Assembly: GCF_024347135.1 (NCBI RefSeq)
Contig: NZ_AP024907.1
Location: 1,417,001 to 1,481,000 of the forward strand
Reading direction: 5' to 3'
Source of the DNA: Vibrio spartinae
GTDB taxonomy: Bacteria > Pseudomonadota > Gammaproteobacteria > Enterobacterales > Vibrionaceae
Length of the DNA: 64,000 nt
Part shown: piece after piece, positions 49,650 through 58,664 of the stretch
Layout: the number at the start of each line of letters is the position of its first letter
How positions within the stretch are numbered: the stretch's first letter is position 1
Position numbers and translations under genes: made by a program
Notes under the pieces: model-generated
The model's database searches: none
Told to the model about the DNA's origin: nothing
Seen by the model: only the letters and a program-made list of their open reading frames with translations

Positions 49650-50672
49650 ATGGATTACATCTACTATCTATCGGCAAGAGCAGGACGCTTATTGCTAGTA
49701 TTTGTTGGTCTGTCAATGATCATCTTCTCTATTGCGAGATTAGTACCGGGTGACCCCGCACGAATCGCATTAGGGCCGATGGCTACACCTGAACAAGTCG
49801 CTGAGTTACATGAAAGCATGGGACTCAACGAGCCGCTGGTTAATCAATATATCCAATATGTCGGCAATTTGCTCGATGGTGATATGGGTGAATCAACCAT
49901 GACGGGTCGTGCTGTCGTCACAGATATTCAACAAGCTTTACCTGCAACACTGGAATTGGTTGCGGTTGCAGTGTTTTTCACCGCCTGTCTGGGGATTCCG
50001 TTAGGGTTGTTCGCCGCATACAAACCGAATGGTGTGTTTGACCAGTTCTCACGGATTATTTCGCTGGTTGGTGTTGTTACACCGTCATTTCTATTAGCCA
50101 TCATTCTTCAGTTGATGGCGAGTGTCGGATGGTTTGATCTGCCGGTGACCGAAAGGATGTCCAGCATGATGACGTTTGATCAATCATACACCGGCTTGCT
50201 TCTGATTGATTCACTACTCGCCGGGCGCTTTGATATTTTTGCTGATAGTTTTCAGCATATTCTATTACCTGCGATTGCATTATCAGCGGCGGGTATCTCT
50301 CAGGTCATGCGTATTACCCGTTCTTCGATGATTGAATTTAGCCATCGTGACCACGTTGAAACACTGCGCGCATGTGGTGTCAGCCGTCCGCTGGTGAATT
50401 TTAAATACCTGTTACGTTTAAGTGCTTCTGCGCCATTGACTATTTTAGGGCTCGAGTTTGCCTCTTTGATTGGTAATGCTTTCGTCGTGGAAATGGTGTT
50501 TTCGTGGCCGGGTGTAGCCAGTTATGGCGTTCGTTCTATCCTGCATAAAGACTTTAATGCGGTTGTTGGTGTTGTCTTGGTTTCTGGCGTGTTTTTCATC
50601 GTAGCAAACCTTCTTATCGACTTTGTTATTGGTCTTGTTGACCCACGAGTGAAGCTTAAAGGGAAGTCATAG
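49650..50672 (+). CDS. Peptide-type ABC transporter permease (DppB/GsiC-like)
   Basis: First permease of a peptide/opine/nickel-type importer, 340 aa with six predicted helices. It has the family N-terminus (LLLVFVGLSMIIFSIARLVPGDPARIALG) and the EAA-type loop (DHVETLRACGVSRPLVNFKYLLR). The ATG is at 49650. The next permease starts 3 bp after its stop, so they are cotranslated. The substrate cannot be told from the permease; hydantoin-type enzymes in the operon suggest a small cyclic amide or peptide derivative. Confidence 0.88.
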   Translation: MDYIYYLSARAGRLLLVFVGLSMIIFSIARLVPGDPARIALGPMATPEQVAELHESMGLNEPLVNQYIQYVGNLLDGDMGESTMTGRAVVTDIQQALPATLELVAVAVFFTACLGIPLGLFAAYKPNGVFDQFSRIISLVGVVTPSFLLAIILQLMASVGWFDLPVTERMSSMMTFDQSYTGLLLIDSLLAGRFDIFADSFQHILLPAIALSAAGISQVMRITRSSMIEFSHRDHVETLRACGVSRPLVNFKYLLRLSASAPLTILGLEFASLIGNAFVVEMVFSWPGVASYGVRSILHKDFNAVVGVVLVSGVFFIVANLLIDFVIGLVDPRVKLKGKS

Positions 50673-50675
50673 CAT

Positions 50676-51587
50676 ATGAGTAACTCAGATACACATTTGC
50701 CAAATGGGTCGGAGGAGTTTGCTCCGGAAACGGCAAGTAAACAGTACACAAATTTTGGACGAGCCTGGTACCGTTTCACCCGTAATCATACCGCAGTCAT
50801 CGGTTTATTCATTGTTGTTAGTGTGTTGCTGCTGGCGATATTTGCTCCGTTATTGGCACCATACCCGGAACACGCAGGTAGCTTCGTTAATTTCAGAGCA
50901 CGTCACTCAGCCCCAAGTTTAGAGTACTTTATGGGGACTGATAACGTCGGCCGCGATATTTTCAGCCGCGTGATTTACGGATACCGCATCTCGCTCTCAT
51001 TAGTCGTTGGTGTTCTTGCTATCTCTGTGCCTATTGGTGTTCTGCTTGGTATCGTTGCGGCTTACGCAGGCGGTTGGGTTGAGCAGGTCATTATGCGTTT
51101 CAACGACATGCTACTTGCTGTCCCACCACTGGCACTTGCTCTGGCCATCACATCGATTCTTGAGCCAAACCTTGTTAACGCCATGATTGCGATCTCTTTC
51201 TTGTGGTGGAATTGGCATTGCCGACTGATTTACCGTCTGGCGAAAAGTCTGGTGACAGAGGATTTTGTAGAAGCCGCTCGTTTAAGTGGTGCGTCTCACT
51301 GGCATATTATTTCTAAAGAAATTCTGCCTAACTGTATTGCTGCTATTAGCGTTAAAACGACGCTGGATGCTGGATTCGTCATCCTGTTTGGAGCAACGCT
51401 AAGCTTCCTGGGGCTTGGTGTACAACCACCGACACCGGATCTTGGCACCATGGTCTCTACCGGATCAAGTTACTTACCAGAATACTGGTGGGAAGCGATT
51501 ATGCCGGGTCTTGCAATCTTATATGCCATCTTGGGATTCAACCTGCTTGGTGATGGATTACGTGATTTCTTTGATGTTGAGGTATAA
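50676..51587 (+). CDS. Peptide-type ABC transporter permease (DppC/GsiD-like)
   Basis: Second permease, 303 aa. A cytoplasmic N-terminal segment is followed by FTRNHTAVIGLFIVVSVLLLAIFAPLLAP, the FMGTDNVGRDIFSRVIYGYRISL signature of the DppC family, and the EAA loop VEAARLSGASHWHIISKEILPN. Six helices are predicted. It is separated by 3 bp from the upstream permease and by 2 bp from the ATPase gene. Confidence 0.9.
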   Translation: MSNSDTHLPNGSEEFAPETASKQYTNFGRAWYRFTRNHTAVIGLFIVVSVLLLAIFAPLLAPYPEHAGSFVNFRARHSAPSLEYFMGTDNVGRDIFSRVIYGYRISLSLVVGVLAISVPIGVLLGIVAAYAGGWVEQVIMRFNDMLLAVPPLALALAITSILEPNLVNAMIAISFLWWNWHCRLIYRLAKSLVTEDFVEAARLSGASHWHIISKEILPNCIAAISVKTTLDAGFVILFGATLSFLGLGVQPPTPDLGTMVSTGSSYLPEYWWEAIMPGLAILYAILGFNLLGDGLRDFFDVEV

Positions 51588-51589
51588 AC

Positions 51590-53302
51590 ATGCACTTGAT
51601 AGAAATTAATAACCTCAATCTTGCTTTTAAGGTGTACGGCGGGACCAGAAAGGTACTGCATAATGTTTCTATTAACATGAAGCCGGGTGAACGCGTTGCA
51701 CTGATTGGTGAATCAGGTTCAGGCAAAAGTGTCACCAGTAAGTTCTTAATCGGCACCTTGAATGATAGCCAGACCGTTGTCGAAAGTGGCGAACTGAAAG
51801 TTAACGGCAAAGACGCATTAAGCATGAGCTCGGTTGAGCGAGAAGCGCTTAAAGGCTCGGTTATGTCGATGATTCAGCAAGATCCACAAACATCGTTTAA
51901 CCCAGTGTTCCGCATTGGGACTCACTTGGACGATATTATGAAGGCCGGTGACAAGCTGATGCATATCTCAAGCAGTGCTGCGAAGAGAAAGTCACATATT
52001 CTGGATGTGCTTAAGAAAGTAAAGCTGTTAGAGCCTGAACGTGTGTACTCATCTTATCCTTGGCAGTTGTCAGGCGGAATGCGTCAAAGGGTTTTGATTG
52101 CGATGGCTTTGCTGCATCCGACTCGACTCCTGATCGCTGACGAACCGGGAACGGCGTTAGATGTGACGACTCAGGATGAGATTATTAAGTTAATTAACCA
52201 GTTGGTGATTGATGAAGAACTTGCACTGTTAATGGTGACCCACAACTTGGGGGTGGTTCGTAAAACAGCAGACCGGGTTTACGTCATGCAGCACGGCCGT
52301 ATTGTTGAACACGGTATCGTTAAGGATATATTTACGCATCCCAAACACCCATATACGTTAAGACTGTTTAACGCGGTACCTAAGCTATATGTGGATAGTC
52401 ATTCAACACAAGACAGTAATTCAACACAAGACAGCGATTCAGCACAAGATAATGCAGATAGGGCTGTTCTTGTCAGTCTGGTGGATGTGGAAAAATGTTT
52501 TATCAACAAGAAAAACTGGCGTGGTCAAGTCGTTGACGAAGTTGCGGCTGTTAAACCTCTCTCTTTGGCGATTAACAAAGGCGATACGTTCGGGATCGCA
52601 GGGGAATCCGGTTCTGGTAAAACGACCTTAGCACGGATGATTATGGGGATCATCGAGTCGACAAGTGGCAGCATCATGATTGAGAACCGTCACTTGAAAT
52701 CATGGCGTCAAAAGAAAGCAAACCGCCACAGTATTCAGATGGTTCACCAAAATCCAGCAGCGTCTTTAAACCCACGTCGTACCATTGCTCAGACACTAGA
52801 GGTGCCACTGAAGTTTATTGCTCAAAGCGAAAAACGGAAGCCGGAAATCGAGCGTTTATTAACACTGGTGGAATTACCGCTGGAATATGCGGATATGTAT
52901 CCGTCCAGCTTGTCCGGTGGTCAGAAACAACGTGTGGCAATAGCACGAGCGCTTGCAGCGAACCCAACCATTTTGGTGTTAGATGAGCCGACTTCAGCGC
53001 TCGATGTATCCGTACAGAAAAGCATTATTTCTTTGTTGGAAAAATTACAGCAACAGCTTGGTCTGACATACATCTTTATTTCTCACGATTTAAGTTTAAT
53101 GCGCAATTTCTGTAATCGGGTTGCGATCATGTTCCGCGGACAATTGATTGAAAGCGGCAACACGAAAGAAATTTTTGAACAATCAACACAGCTTTATACC
53201 CGAGCACTGATTCGAGCAATCCCTGTGGTTAGCGATGATGAAGAGCAACATAAGCCAGAGATTCGTGACGAAGATGCTATGCGAGTTTTGCAGCAGGGAT
53301 GA
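51590..53302 (+). CDS. Fused two-domain ABC transporter ATPase (DppD-DppF type)
   Basis: A 570-aa protein with two nucleotide-binding domains in one chain. Domain 1 (about 1-255) has Walker A GESGSGKS, signature LSGGMRQRVLIAMAL and Walker B LLIADEP. Domain 2 (about 300-550) has GESGSGKTT, LSGGQKQRVAIARAL and ILVLDEPTSALD. The oligopeptide-transporter C-terminal motif (KHPYTLRLFNAVP) follows domain 1. The linker carries a repeat SHSTQD SNSTQD SDSAQD encoded by 18-bp tandem units (52397-52450). It powers import through the two upstream permeases. Confidence 0.92.
   Translation: MHLIEINNLNLAFKVYGGTRKVLHNVSINMKPGERVALIGESGSGKSVTSKFLIGTLNDSQTVVESGELKVNGKDALSMSSVEREALKGSVMSMIQQDPQTSFNPVFRIGTHLDDIMKAGDKLMHISSSAAKRKSHILDVLKKVKLLEPERVYSSYPWQLSGGMRQRVLIAMALLHPTRLLIADEPGTALDVTTQDEIIKLINQLVIDEELALLMVTHNLGVVRKTADRVYVMQHGRIVEHGIVKDIFTHPKHPYTLRLFNAVPKLYVDSHSTQDSNSTQDSDSAQDNADRAVLVSLVDVEKCFINKKNWRGQVVDEVAAVKPLSLAINKGDTFGIAGESGSGKTTLARMIMGIIESTSGSIMIENRHLKSWRQKKANRHSIQMVHQNPAASLNPRRTIAQTLEVPLKFIAQSEKRKPEIERLLTLVELPLEYADMYPSSLSGGQKQRVAIARALAANPTILVLDEPTSALDVSVQKSIISLLEKLQQQLGLTYIFISHDLSLMRNFCNRVAIMFRGQLIESGNTKEIFEQSTQLYTRALIRAIPVVSDDEEQHKPEIRDEDAMRVLQQG
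52397..52450 (+). repeat. Coding 18-bp tandem repeat in the ATPase linker
   Basis: Three 18-bp units, beginning AGTCATTCAACACAAGAC, encode S-x-S-(T/A)-Q-D hexapeptides between the two ABC domains. Units 1 and 2 differ by one base. Confidence 0.88.
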
Positions 53303-53316
53303 TTTAAGGAGAGACA

Positions 53317-54891
53317 ATGACAACATGTTATAGGATTGGCATTGATGTCGGTGGAACCAATACCGATGCCGTATTAATGAATTACAACGAAGTCGTTGCA
53401 ACGACTAAGCAGCCAACGACAGAAAATGTCATGACAGGGATAGAAAAAGCACTTAGCATTATTTTAGAAACCTCTGGCGTTGCAAGTGCTGACATTCTGG
53501 GGGTGATGATTGGGACGACCCACTTCACTAACGCTGTCGTTGAGCGTAAGCACTTAACCAAGACTGCTGTTATTCGACTCTGTTTACCGGCAACCTTGAG
53601 TGTTCCTCCATTTATAGGGTGGCCGGATGATATCAGATCACTGATTGATGCAGGCAGCTACATGGTGAAAGGTGGTTATGAGTTTGACGGACGCAAAATC
53701 AATCCATTAGATGAAGTTCACATCAAAGAGATCGCTCTTGAGCTGAAGAGCCAAGGCGTTACTTCAGCCATCGTCAACAGTGTCTTCAGTCCGGTCAATG
53801 ATGATTCAGAAAAACGTGTTGCGGAAATCTTCGCAGAACTTTATCCCGAATGTCGTGTTGTTCTTTCGAATCAGGTCGGTCGAATCGGCCTGTTGGAACG
53901 TGAGAATGCTGCAATTCTGAATGCCAGTTTATTAGCGCTGAGTGAAAAAACAGTCAATGCCTTTGCCGATGCATTGGCAGTGTGTGGTTTACATTGCCCG
54001 TTCTTCATCACTCAAAACGACGGTACTTTAATGAATGCTGAGTTTGTTAAGCGATTCCCGGTTCTGACTTTTGCCAGCGGCCCGACAAACTCAATGCGTG
54101 GTGCTGTATTCCTTTCAGGTGAACAGGATGCCATTGTGGTTGATATTGGTGGTACGACTACGGATGTTGGTTTGGTTCAACAGGGCTTCCCGCGTCAGGC
54201 TTCATCAAGTGTTGATATCGGCGGTGTGCGTACCAACTTCCGAATGCCGGATATGGTATCGGTTGGTTTAGGTGGTGGTAGCTGCGTGAACTTTAACCCT
54301 GGCATTATCGACAACAACGTTGAAGTGGGTCCACATAGTGTCGGTTACCGAATTACTGAAGAAGCACTGGTCTTTGGCGGTACACAGACCACTGCAACGG
54401 ATATCGCTGTTGCATCCGGTCGTGTGCAAGTGGGTGACATCAGCAAAGTTACAGGTATTGACGAGTCACTTGTGGCATCTTCTATTGAGAAAATGGACAG
54501 AATGATGCTCAACGTAGTTGAGAAAAACCGTCTTTCTTCAGCTCAGATTCCAGTCATCATTGTTGGTGGTGGTTCGATTATCGCACCGGATGAAATTGGT
54601 GGTTTGACAGTGGTTAAGCCAAATCATTTTTCAGTCGCAAACGCAGTCGGTGCGGCAATTGCTCAGGTGAGTGGTGAAGCCGATAAGATTTACAGCCTGA
54701 CAAATTTAACGCGTAAAGAAGCGATTGATGATGCAGTGCGTGTTGCGATTGAAAAAGCCGTTGCAGCCGGTGCGAGCGCACAAAGTATTCAAGTGATCGA
54801 CCAAGAAGATGTGCCATTAGCGTATTTACCGGGAAATGCCACACGTATTCGAGTCAAAGTGGTCGGAGATTTGGAGTTTAACCATGATTGA
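53317..54891 (+). CDS. ATP-dependent hydantoinase/oxoprolinase subunit A (HyuA-type)
   Basis: ASKHA-fold ATPase subunit, 524 aa. The N-terminal phosphate-binding motif is IGIDVGGTNTDAVLM, followed by GTTHFTNAVVERK. A second phosphate motif, IVVDIGGTTTDVGLVQQG, and the adenosine motif PVIIVGGGSIIAPD come later. HyuA-type enzymes use ATP to open hydantoin, oxoproline or related lactam rings, normally with a HyuB partner. No hyuB gene is present; a DUF917 gene overlaps its 3' end instead. Exact substrate unknown. Confidence 0.85.
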   Translation: MTTCYRIGIDVGGTNTDAVLMNYNEVVATTKQPTTENVMTGIEKALSIILETSGVASADILGVMIGTTHFTNAVVERKHLTKTAVIRLCLPATLSVPPFIGWPDDIRSLIDAGSYMVKGGYEFDGRKINPLDEVHIKEIALELKSQGVTSAIVNSVFSPVNDDSEKRVAEIFAELYPECRVVLSNQVGRIGLLERENAAILNASLLALSEKTVNAFADALAVCGLHCPFFITQNDGTLMNAEFVKRFPVLTFASGPTNSMRGAVFLSGEQDAIVVDIGGTTTDVGLVQQGFPRQASSSVDIGGVRTNFRMPDMVSVGLGGGSCVNFNPGIIDNNVEVGPHSVGYRITEEALVFGGTQTTATDIAVASGRVQVGDISKVTGIDESLVASSIEKMDRMMLNVVEKNRLSSAQIPVIIVGGGSIIAPDEIGGLTVVKPNHFSVANAVGAAIAQVSGEADKIYSLTNLTRKEAIDDAVRVAIEKAVAAGASAQSIQVIDQEDVPLAYLPGNATRIRVKVVGDLEFNHD

Positions 54892-55957
54892 ACTAACGAA
54901 AAATGATATTGAAGCATTGGAAATCGGTGCTGCTATTTTGGGGACCGGTGGCGGTGGTAATCCGTATTACGGGAAACTTCACGCCATTGCAGAAATGGAA
55001 AAAGGATCAAAAGTTAATCTGATTCGCTTAAGTGAATTAGATGATGATGCTTTGGTTATCTCGGTTGGTAACATTGGTGCGCCGGCTGTTTCGATGGAAA
55101 AGATATGTGAGGGTAACGAAATTGTTCGTGCTATTCGCGCTATCGAAGAAGATATGGGCAAGAAAGTTGATGCCATTATTCCGGTAGAAATTGGTGGGGC
55201 GAATGGTCTTCGTCCAATCGCTATCGCAGCGATTACCGGGTTACCTCTGGTCGATGGTGACGGTATGGGCCGCGCTTTTCCAGAAATGCAGATGACAACA
55301 TTCAGCATTTATGGCCATTGCAGTGTACCCGCTGCTATGTCAGATGCTCATGGTAATACGGTTATCTTTAAGAACCTGATTGATGAGTTCTGGCTGGAAC
55401 GTTTAGCCCGTGCATGTGTTGTGCAAATGGGAGGGGGGGCCGGTATGGTTGAAGCGCCAATGAAAGGTCGCTTTGTTAAGAAATACGCTGTGCCTGGAAC
55501 TGTCACTCAGGCAACCAATCTTGGTTTAGCGGTGATGCGTTCACATGCCGAAAAAACGAATCCTATCGAAGAAATCTGTGCCCATGAAAATGGCAAGGTG
55601 TTGTTTGAGGGTAAAATTGTCGATCTGGAAAGAAACATGGTTGCTGGCTTTACCCGCGGTAAAGTTAAGATAGAAGGTTCTGGTGAATTTTCTCAAAGCC
55701 AAGCCAGCATTGATATTCAAAACGAAAACCTGATCCTGAAAATTAATGACGAAGTTGCTTGTAGTGTGCCAGACCTGATTATCATTCTGGATATTGAAAC
55801 GGGTCATGCGATTACGACCGAAATCTTACGATACGGTCAAAAAGTCGCGGTGTTAGCGATTCCGTGCCACCCGTTACTTCGTTCCGAAAAAGCTCTGGAG
55901 ATCATCGGTCCTGCGGCGTTCGGATACCCGGAAATTCAATACGTACCATTTAGCTAG
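54884..55957 (+). CDS. DUF917 family protein (S-methyl-thiohydantoin desulfurase family)
   Basis: A 357-aa protein with the DUF917 signatures LEIGAAILGTGGGGNPYYG near the N-terminus, VIPVEIGGANGLRPIAIAA, and LPLVDGDGMGRAFPEMQM. The family has been linked to S-methyl-thiohydantoin desulfurase; most members are uncharacterised. ATG 54884 follows GGAG and overlaps the hyuA end by 8 bp, so translation is coupled and a functional pair is likely. The 3' end runs into a tandem repeat that includes its stop codon. Confidence 0.82.
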   Translation: MIELTKNDIEALEIGAAILGTGGGGNPYYGKLHAIAEMEKGSKVNLIRLSELDDDALVISVGNIGAPAVSMEKICEGNEIVRAIRAIEEDMGKKVDAIIPVEIGGANGLRPIAIAAITGLPLVDGDGMGRAFPEMQMTTFSIYGHCSVPAAMSDAHGNTVIFKNLIDEFWLERLARACVVQMGGGAGMVEAPMKGRFVKKYAVPGTVTQATNLGLAVMRSHAEKTNPIEEICAHENGKVLFEGKIVDLERNMVAGFTRGKVKIEGSGEFSQSQASIDIQNENLILKINDEVACSVPDLIIILDIETGHAITTEILRYGQKVAVLAIPCHPLLRSEKALEIIGPAAFGYPEIQYVPFS

Positions 55958-56047
55958 GGTTTTTGATAGCTAGGTTTTTGATAACTAGGGTTTTTGATAA
56001 CTAGGTTTTTTGATAATTAAGGTTTTTATAACTAAGGTCTTTTGACC
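55955..56047. repeat. Degenerate ~16-bp tandem repeat after the DUF917 gene
   Basis: Six units of 15-16 bp (TAGGGTTTTTGATAGC and variants) begin at the DUF917 stop codon itself. The last units form AAGGTC/GACCTT (56034-56049), a small hairpin before the next gene. Each unit carries a TAG or TAA. Confidence 0.85.
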
Positions 56048-56072
56048 TTTTACGATAAAGGAACTATCACAT

Positions 56073-57647
56073 ATGAAAACGACAATGGTTGCTGCGTTAA
56101 CCGCAGCGGTACTTACCAGTGGCACCGTATTGGCTGAAAGCTATGATGATTTAACGGCGACAATGAACGTTATTCAGGTCGTCGGTAGTATTGACCCTGC
56201 AAAGATGTCTGACTACACCGAATACATGATGGCAGTCAACTTGTACGATGGTTTAACGACGGCTGATACAACCGGTAGGATCGTTCCTCATCTCGCAAAA
56301 AGCTGGGATATTTCACCGGATGGTAAAACATTCACTTTCCATCTCGATGACAATGCTAAATTTCAGGACGGCTCGCCGCTTGAAGCAAAAGATGTGGTCT
56401 ATTCTACAAAGCGGATGCTGACGCTAAATCAGGGCCCTGCCGGCTTCTTCCAGCCATACCTTGATGCTGATGGTGTTAAAGCAACGGATGCTCACACCGT
56501 CACATTCACGCTGAAGCAACCATCGTCTGCTTTTCTGGCAATGACGCCGATTCTGTTCATTATTAATTCAGACGTAGCTCAGGAGCACGCTGGTGAAAAT
56601 CAATGGGCAGAAGAATACTTAGCTTCGAACACCGCAGGTACCGGTGCGTACGAATTGGATGAGTGGCAACGTGGTAGTCGCATTATTCTTGAACGCAACC
56701 ATGACTACTTCAAAGACGCTATCGGTCATCCACTTGAGAAAGTTCGTATTTTGATCACGAATGATGAATCAACCATCAAAGCGTTAGCGAATAAAGGTGA
56801 ACTTGATTTAAGTAGCACTTATCAGGCGAATGAAACTTTGTCAGCCATTGATAAGCTTGAAAATTACCATATCCAACAACTGAGTACAGCAAGTGGTTAC
56901 TACGTTAAATTTAACAACCAGCTAGCACCGACAGATGATGTGAATATTCGTAAAGCGATCGCTTTGGCCATTGATTACGACCTCATTAATGAAGATTTGC
57001 ATCCGGGTGAACCGATGGCGGGTCCATTGGCATCATTGTTTAAAGATTCGCACTTGGATACGCTTGAACCACCAAAATTGGATCTAGCGAAAGCCGCGGA
57101 GTATGTGAAGCAATCTAAATACGCAGGTCGCCCGATTCCTATTACGTTAGGTTATGTCGCAGGATCCGCTTATGAAGAAGAAATTGCTCTGATGATGCAG
57201 GTGAACTTACAGGCAATCGGCTTTAAACCAACGCTTCAGGCTGACCCTTGGAGTCGTATTACTGAAATCGCGGCTAAGCCAGAAACAACACCGAATGTGA
57301 ACCAAATTTTCTTTGGTCCGACGTACTCGTCACCGCTTTCGGTGTTCTATAACCAGTACTCTTCAAAGTCTGCAGGGTCTTGGGCGTCTATGTCATGGTT
57401 GAACGATCCAAAAGTTGACGACATGATTGATGCGGCAGGGACAGAGTTAAATGACGACAAACGTAATGCGATCTATAAAGATCTGCAAAAATACATCGTT
57501 GATAATCAGGTAGATACTTTCCTTCAGACCACTTATTACCGGATGGCGGTTAATCGCTGTTTGAGCGATATGAAGTTCATTCCGATTCAGAGCTTCTACT
57601 ATGATTTCTCTCACTTTAACTGGTTGTGTCGTCCGGCAGGTCGTTAA
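56073..57647 (+). CDS. Peptide-type ABC transporter substrate-binding protein (family 5)
   Basis: Periplasmic binding protein of the DppA/OppA type, 524 aa. It has a signal peptide (MKTTMVAALTAAVLTSGTVLAES). The SBP family-5 region includes LYDGLTTADTTGRIVPHLAKSWDISPDGKTFTFHL and FQDGSPLEAKDVVYSTKRM. ATG 56073 follows AAAGGAAC. It is encoded after the catabolic genes rather than beside the permeases. A hairpin follows it, which may raise its mRNA level above that of the rest of the operon. Confidence 0.9.
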   Translation: MKTTMVAALTAAVLTSGTVLAESYDDLTATMNVIQVVGSIDPAKMSDYTEYMMAVNLYDGLTTADTTGRIVPHLAKSWDISPDGKTFTFHLDDNAKFQDGSPLEAKDVVYSTKRMLTLNQGPAGFFQPYLDADGVKATDAHTVTFTLKQPSSAFLAMTPILFIINSDVAQEHAGENQWAEEYLASNTAGTGAYELDEWQRGSRIILERNHDYFKDAIGHPLEKVRILITNDESTIKALANKGELDLSSTYQANETLSAIDKLENYHIQQLSTASGYYVKFNNQLAPTDDVNIRKAIALAIDYDLINEDLHPGEPMAGPLASLFKDSHLDTLEPPKLDLAKAAEYVKQSKYAGRPIPITLGYVAGSAYEEEIALMMQVNLQAIGFKPTLQADPWSRITEIAAKPETTPNVNQIFFGPTYSSPLSVFYNQYSSKSAGSWASMSWLNDPKVDDMIDAAGTELNDDKRNAIYKDLQKYIVDNQVDTFLQTTYYRMAVNRCLSDMKFIPIQSFYYDFSHFNWLCRPAGR

Positions 57648-57657
57648 TACCCCCCTC

Positions 57658-57685
57658 ATGCAGTGGCGGGGAGCCGCGACTGCAT
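57658..57685 (+). other. Intercistronic hairpin after the binding-protein gene
   Basis: ATGCAGT (57658-57664) pairs with ACTGCAT (57679-57685) and encloses a GGC/GCC inner stem. No T run follows, so mRNA stabilisation is more likely than termination. Confidence 0.6.
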
Positions 57686-57713
57686 TTCCAAGTGTCATTT
57701 TAGGTAATTGATT

Positions 57714-58664
57714 ATGTCGTTAAAACAAACGATGACTGCGTTTGATTTGCTTGAAGATTCACAGGTAACAGGTCATGCTGTTGTTGCTCTGTTTGAGAAC
57801 TTCGAAGGGGTCACTGCTATCACATACCCTATCAAAGGGAATAAAGGCAGTACCGATATTGTCCGAATTGATATTCCGGGGACTAAAGGTAAAAAAGAGC
57901 AGGGTGATGCGCCGACTTTGGGGATTATTGGTCGGCTCGGTGGTATTGGTGCCCGACCGGCAAGAATCGGGATGGTATCAGACGCGGATGGTGCGGTTGC
58001 TGCGATTGCCTGTGCTTTAAAACTGGCAACCATGCGGCAGCGAGGTGACCGCTTAGAAGGGGATGTGGTGATTACGACTCATATTTGTCCTTTTGCACCG
58101 GTTCGTCCGCATAAGCCTGTGGATTTTATGGATTCACCGGTAACAACTGCCGAAATTTTAGCTCATGAGGTGATTGACGAATGTGATGCGTATCTGTCGA
58201 TCGATACCACGAAAGGCAACCGTTATATCAACCACAAAGGCTTTGCTATCTCTCCAACAGTGATTGATGGCTATATTCTGCATCCAGCTGATGATCTGAT
58301 TGAATTAATGGAATTTGTGACGGGTAAAAGAGCCGTGTGTTTCCCACTGTCGACTGCGGATATCACACCCTATTCGAACAATCTTCACCATATTAACAGT
58401 ATTATGCAGCCGGCAACGGCAACGGATAAACCTCTGGTCGGTGTTGCTATCACAACCGAAACTTCAGTGCCCGGGTGTGGTACGGGTGTGAGCCATGAAA
58501 CCGATATTGCGACTGTCAGCTCGTTCTGTATTGAAGTTGCCAAGGCTTATAGTCGCCATGCATGTTCTTTTTATAGCGAAGAACAGTTTGAAGGGCTGAA
58601 AAAATACTATGGCTCGATGAGCCATCTGGTTCGTGAAAGCGAACCGCTTTATGCTATTCCTTAA
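57714..58664 (+). CDS. DUF1177 family protein
   Basis: A 316-aa protein that I place in DUF1177 by segments such as GIIGRLGGIGARPARIGMVSDADGAVAA, ITTHICPFAPVRPHKPVDFM and AITTETSVPGCGTG. Conserved His, Asp and Cys residues in these segments could hold a metal or form an active site. ATG 57714 follows AGG at 9 nt. It is the last gene of the operon and converges on the regulator with a 4-bp overlap of stop codons. The reaction is unknown; neighbours suggest processing of the imported hydantoin-like compound. Confidence 0.8.
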   Translation: MSLKQTMTAFDLLEDSQVTGHAVVALFENFEGVTAITYPIKGNKGSTDIVRIDIPGTKGKKEQGDAPTLGIIGRLGGIGARPARIGMVSDADGAVAAIACALKLATMRQRGDRLEGDVVITTHICPFAPVRPHKPVDFMDSPVTTAEILAHEVIDECDAYLSIDTTKGNRYINHKGFAISPTVIDGYILHPADDLIELMEFVTGKRAVCFPLSTADITPYSNNLHHINSIMQPATATDKPLVGVAITTETSVPGCGTGVSHETDIATVSSFCIEVAKAYSRHACSFYSEEQFEGLKKYYGSMSHLVRESEPLYAIP

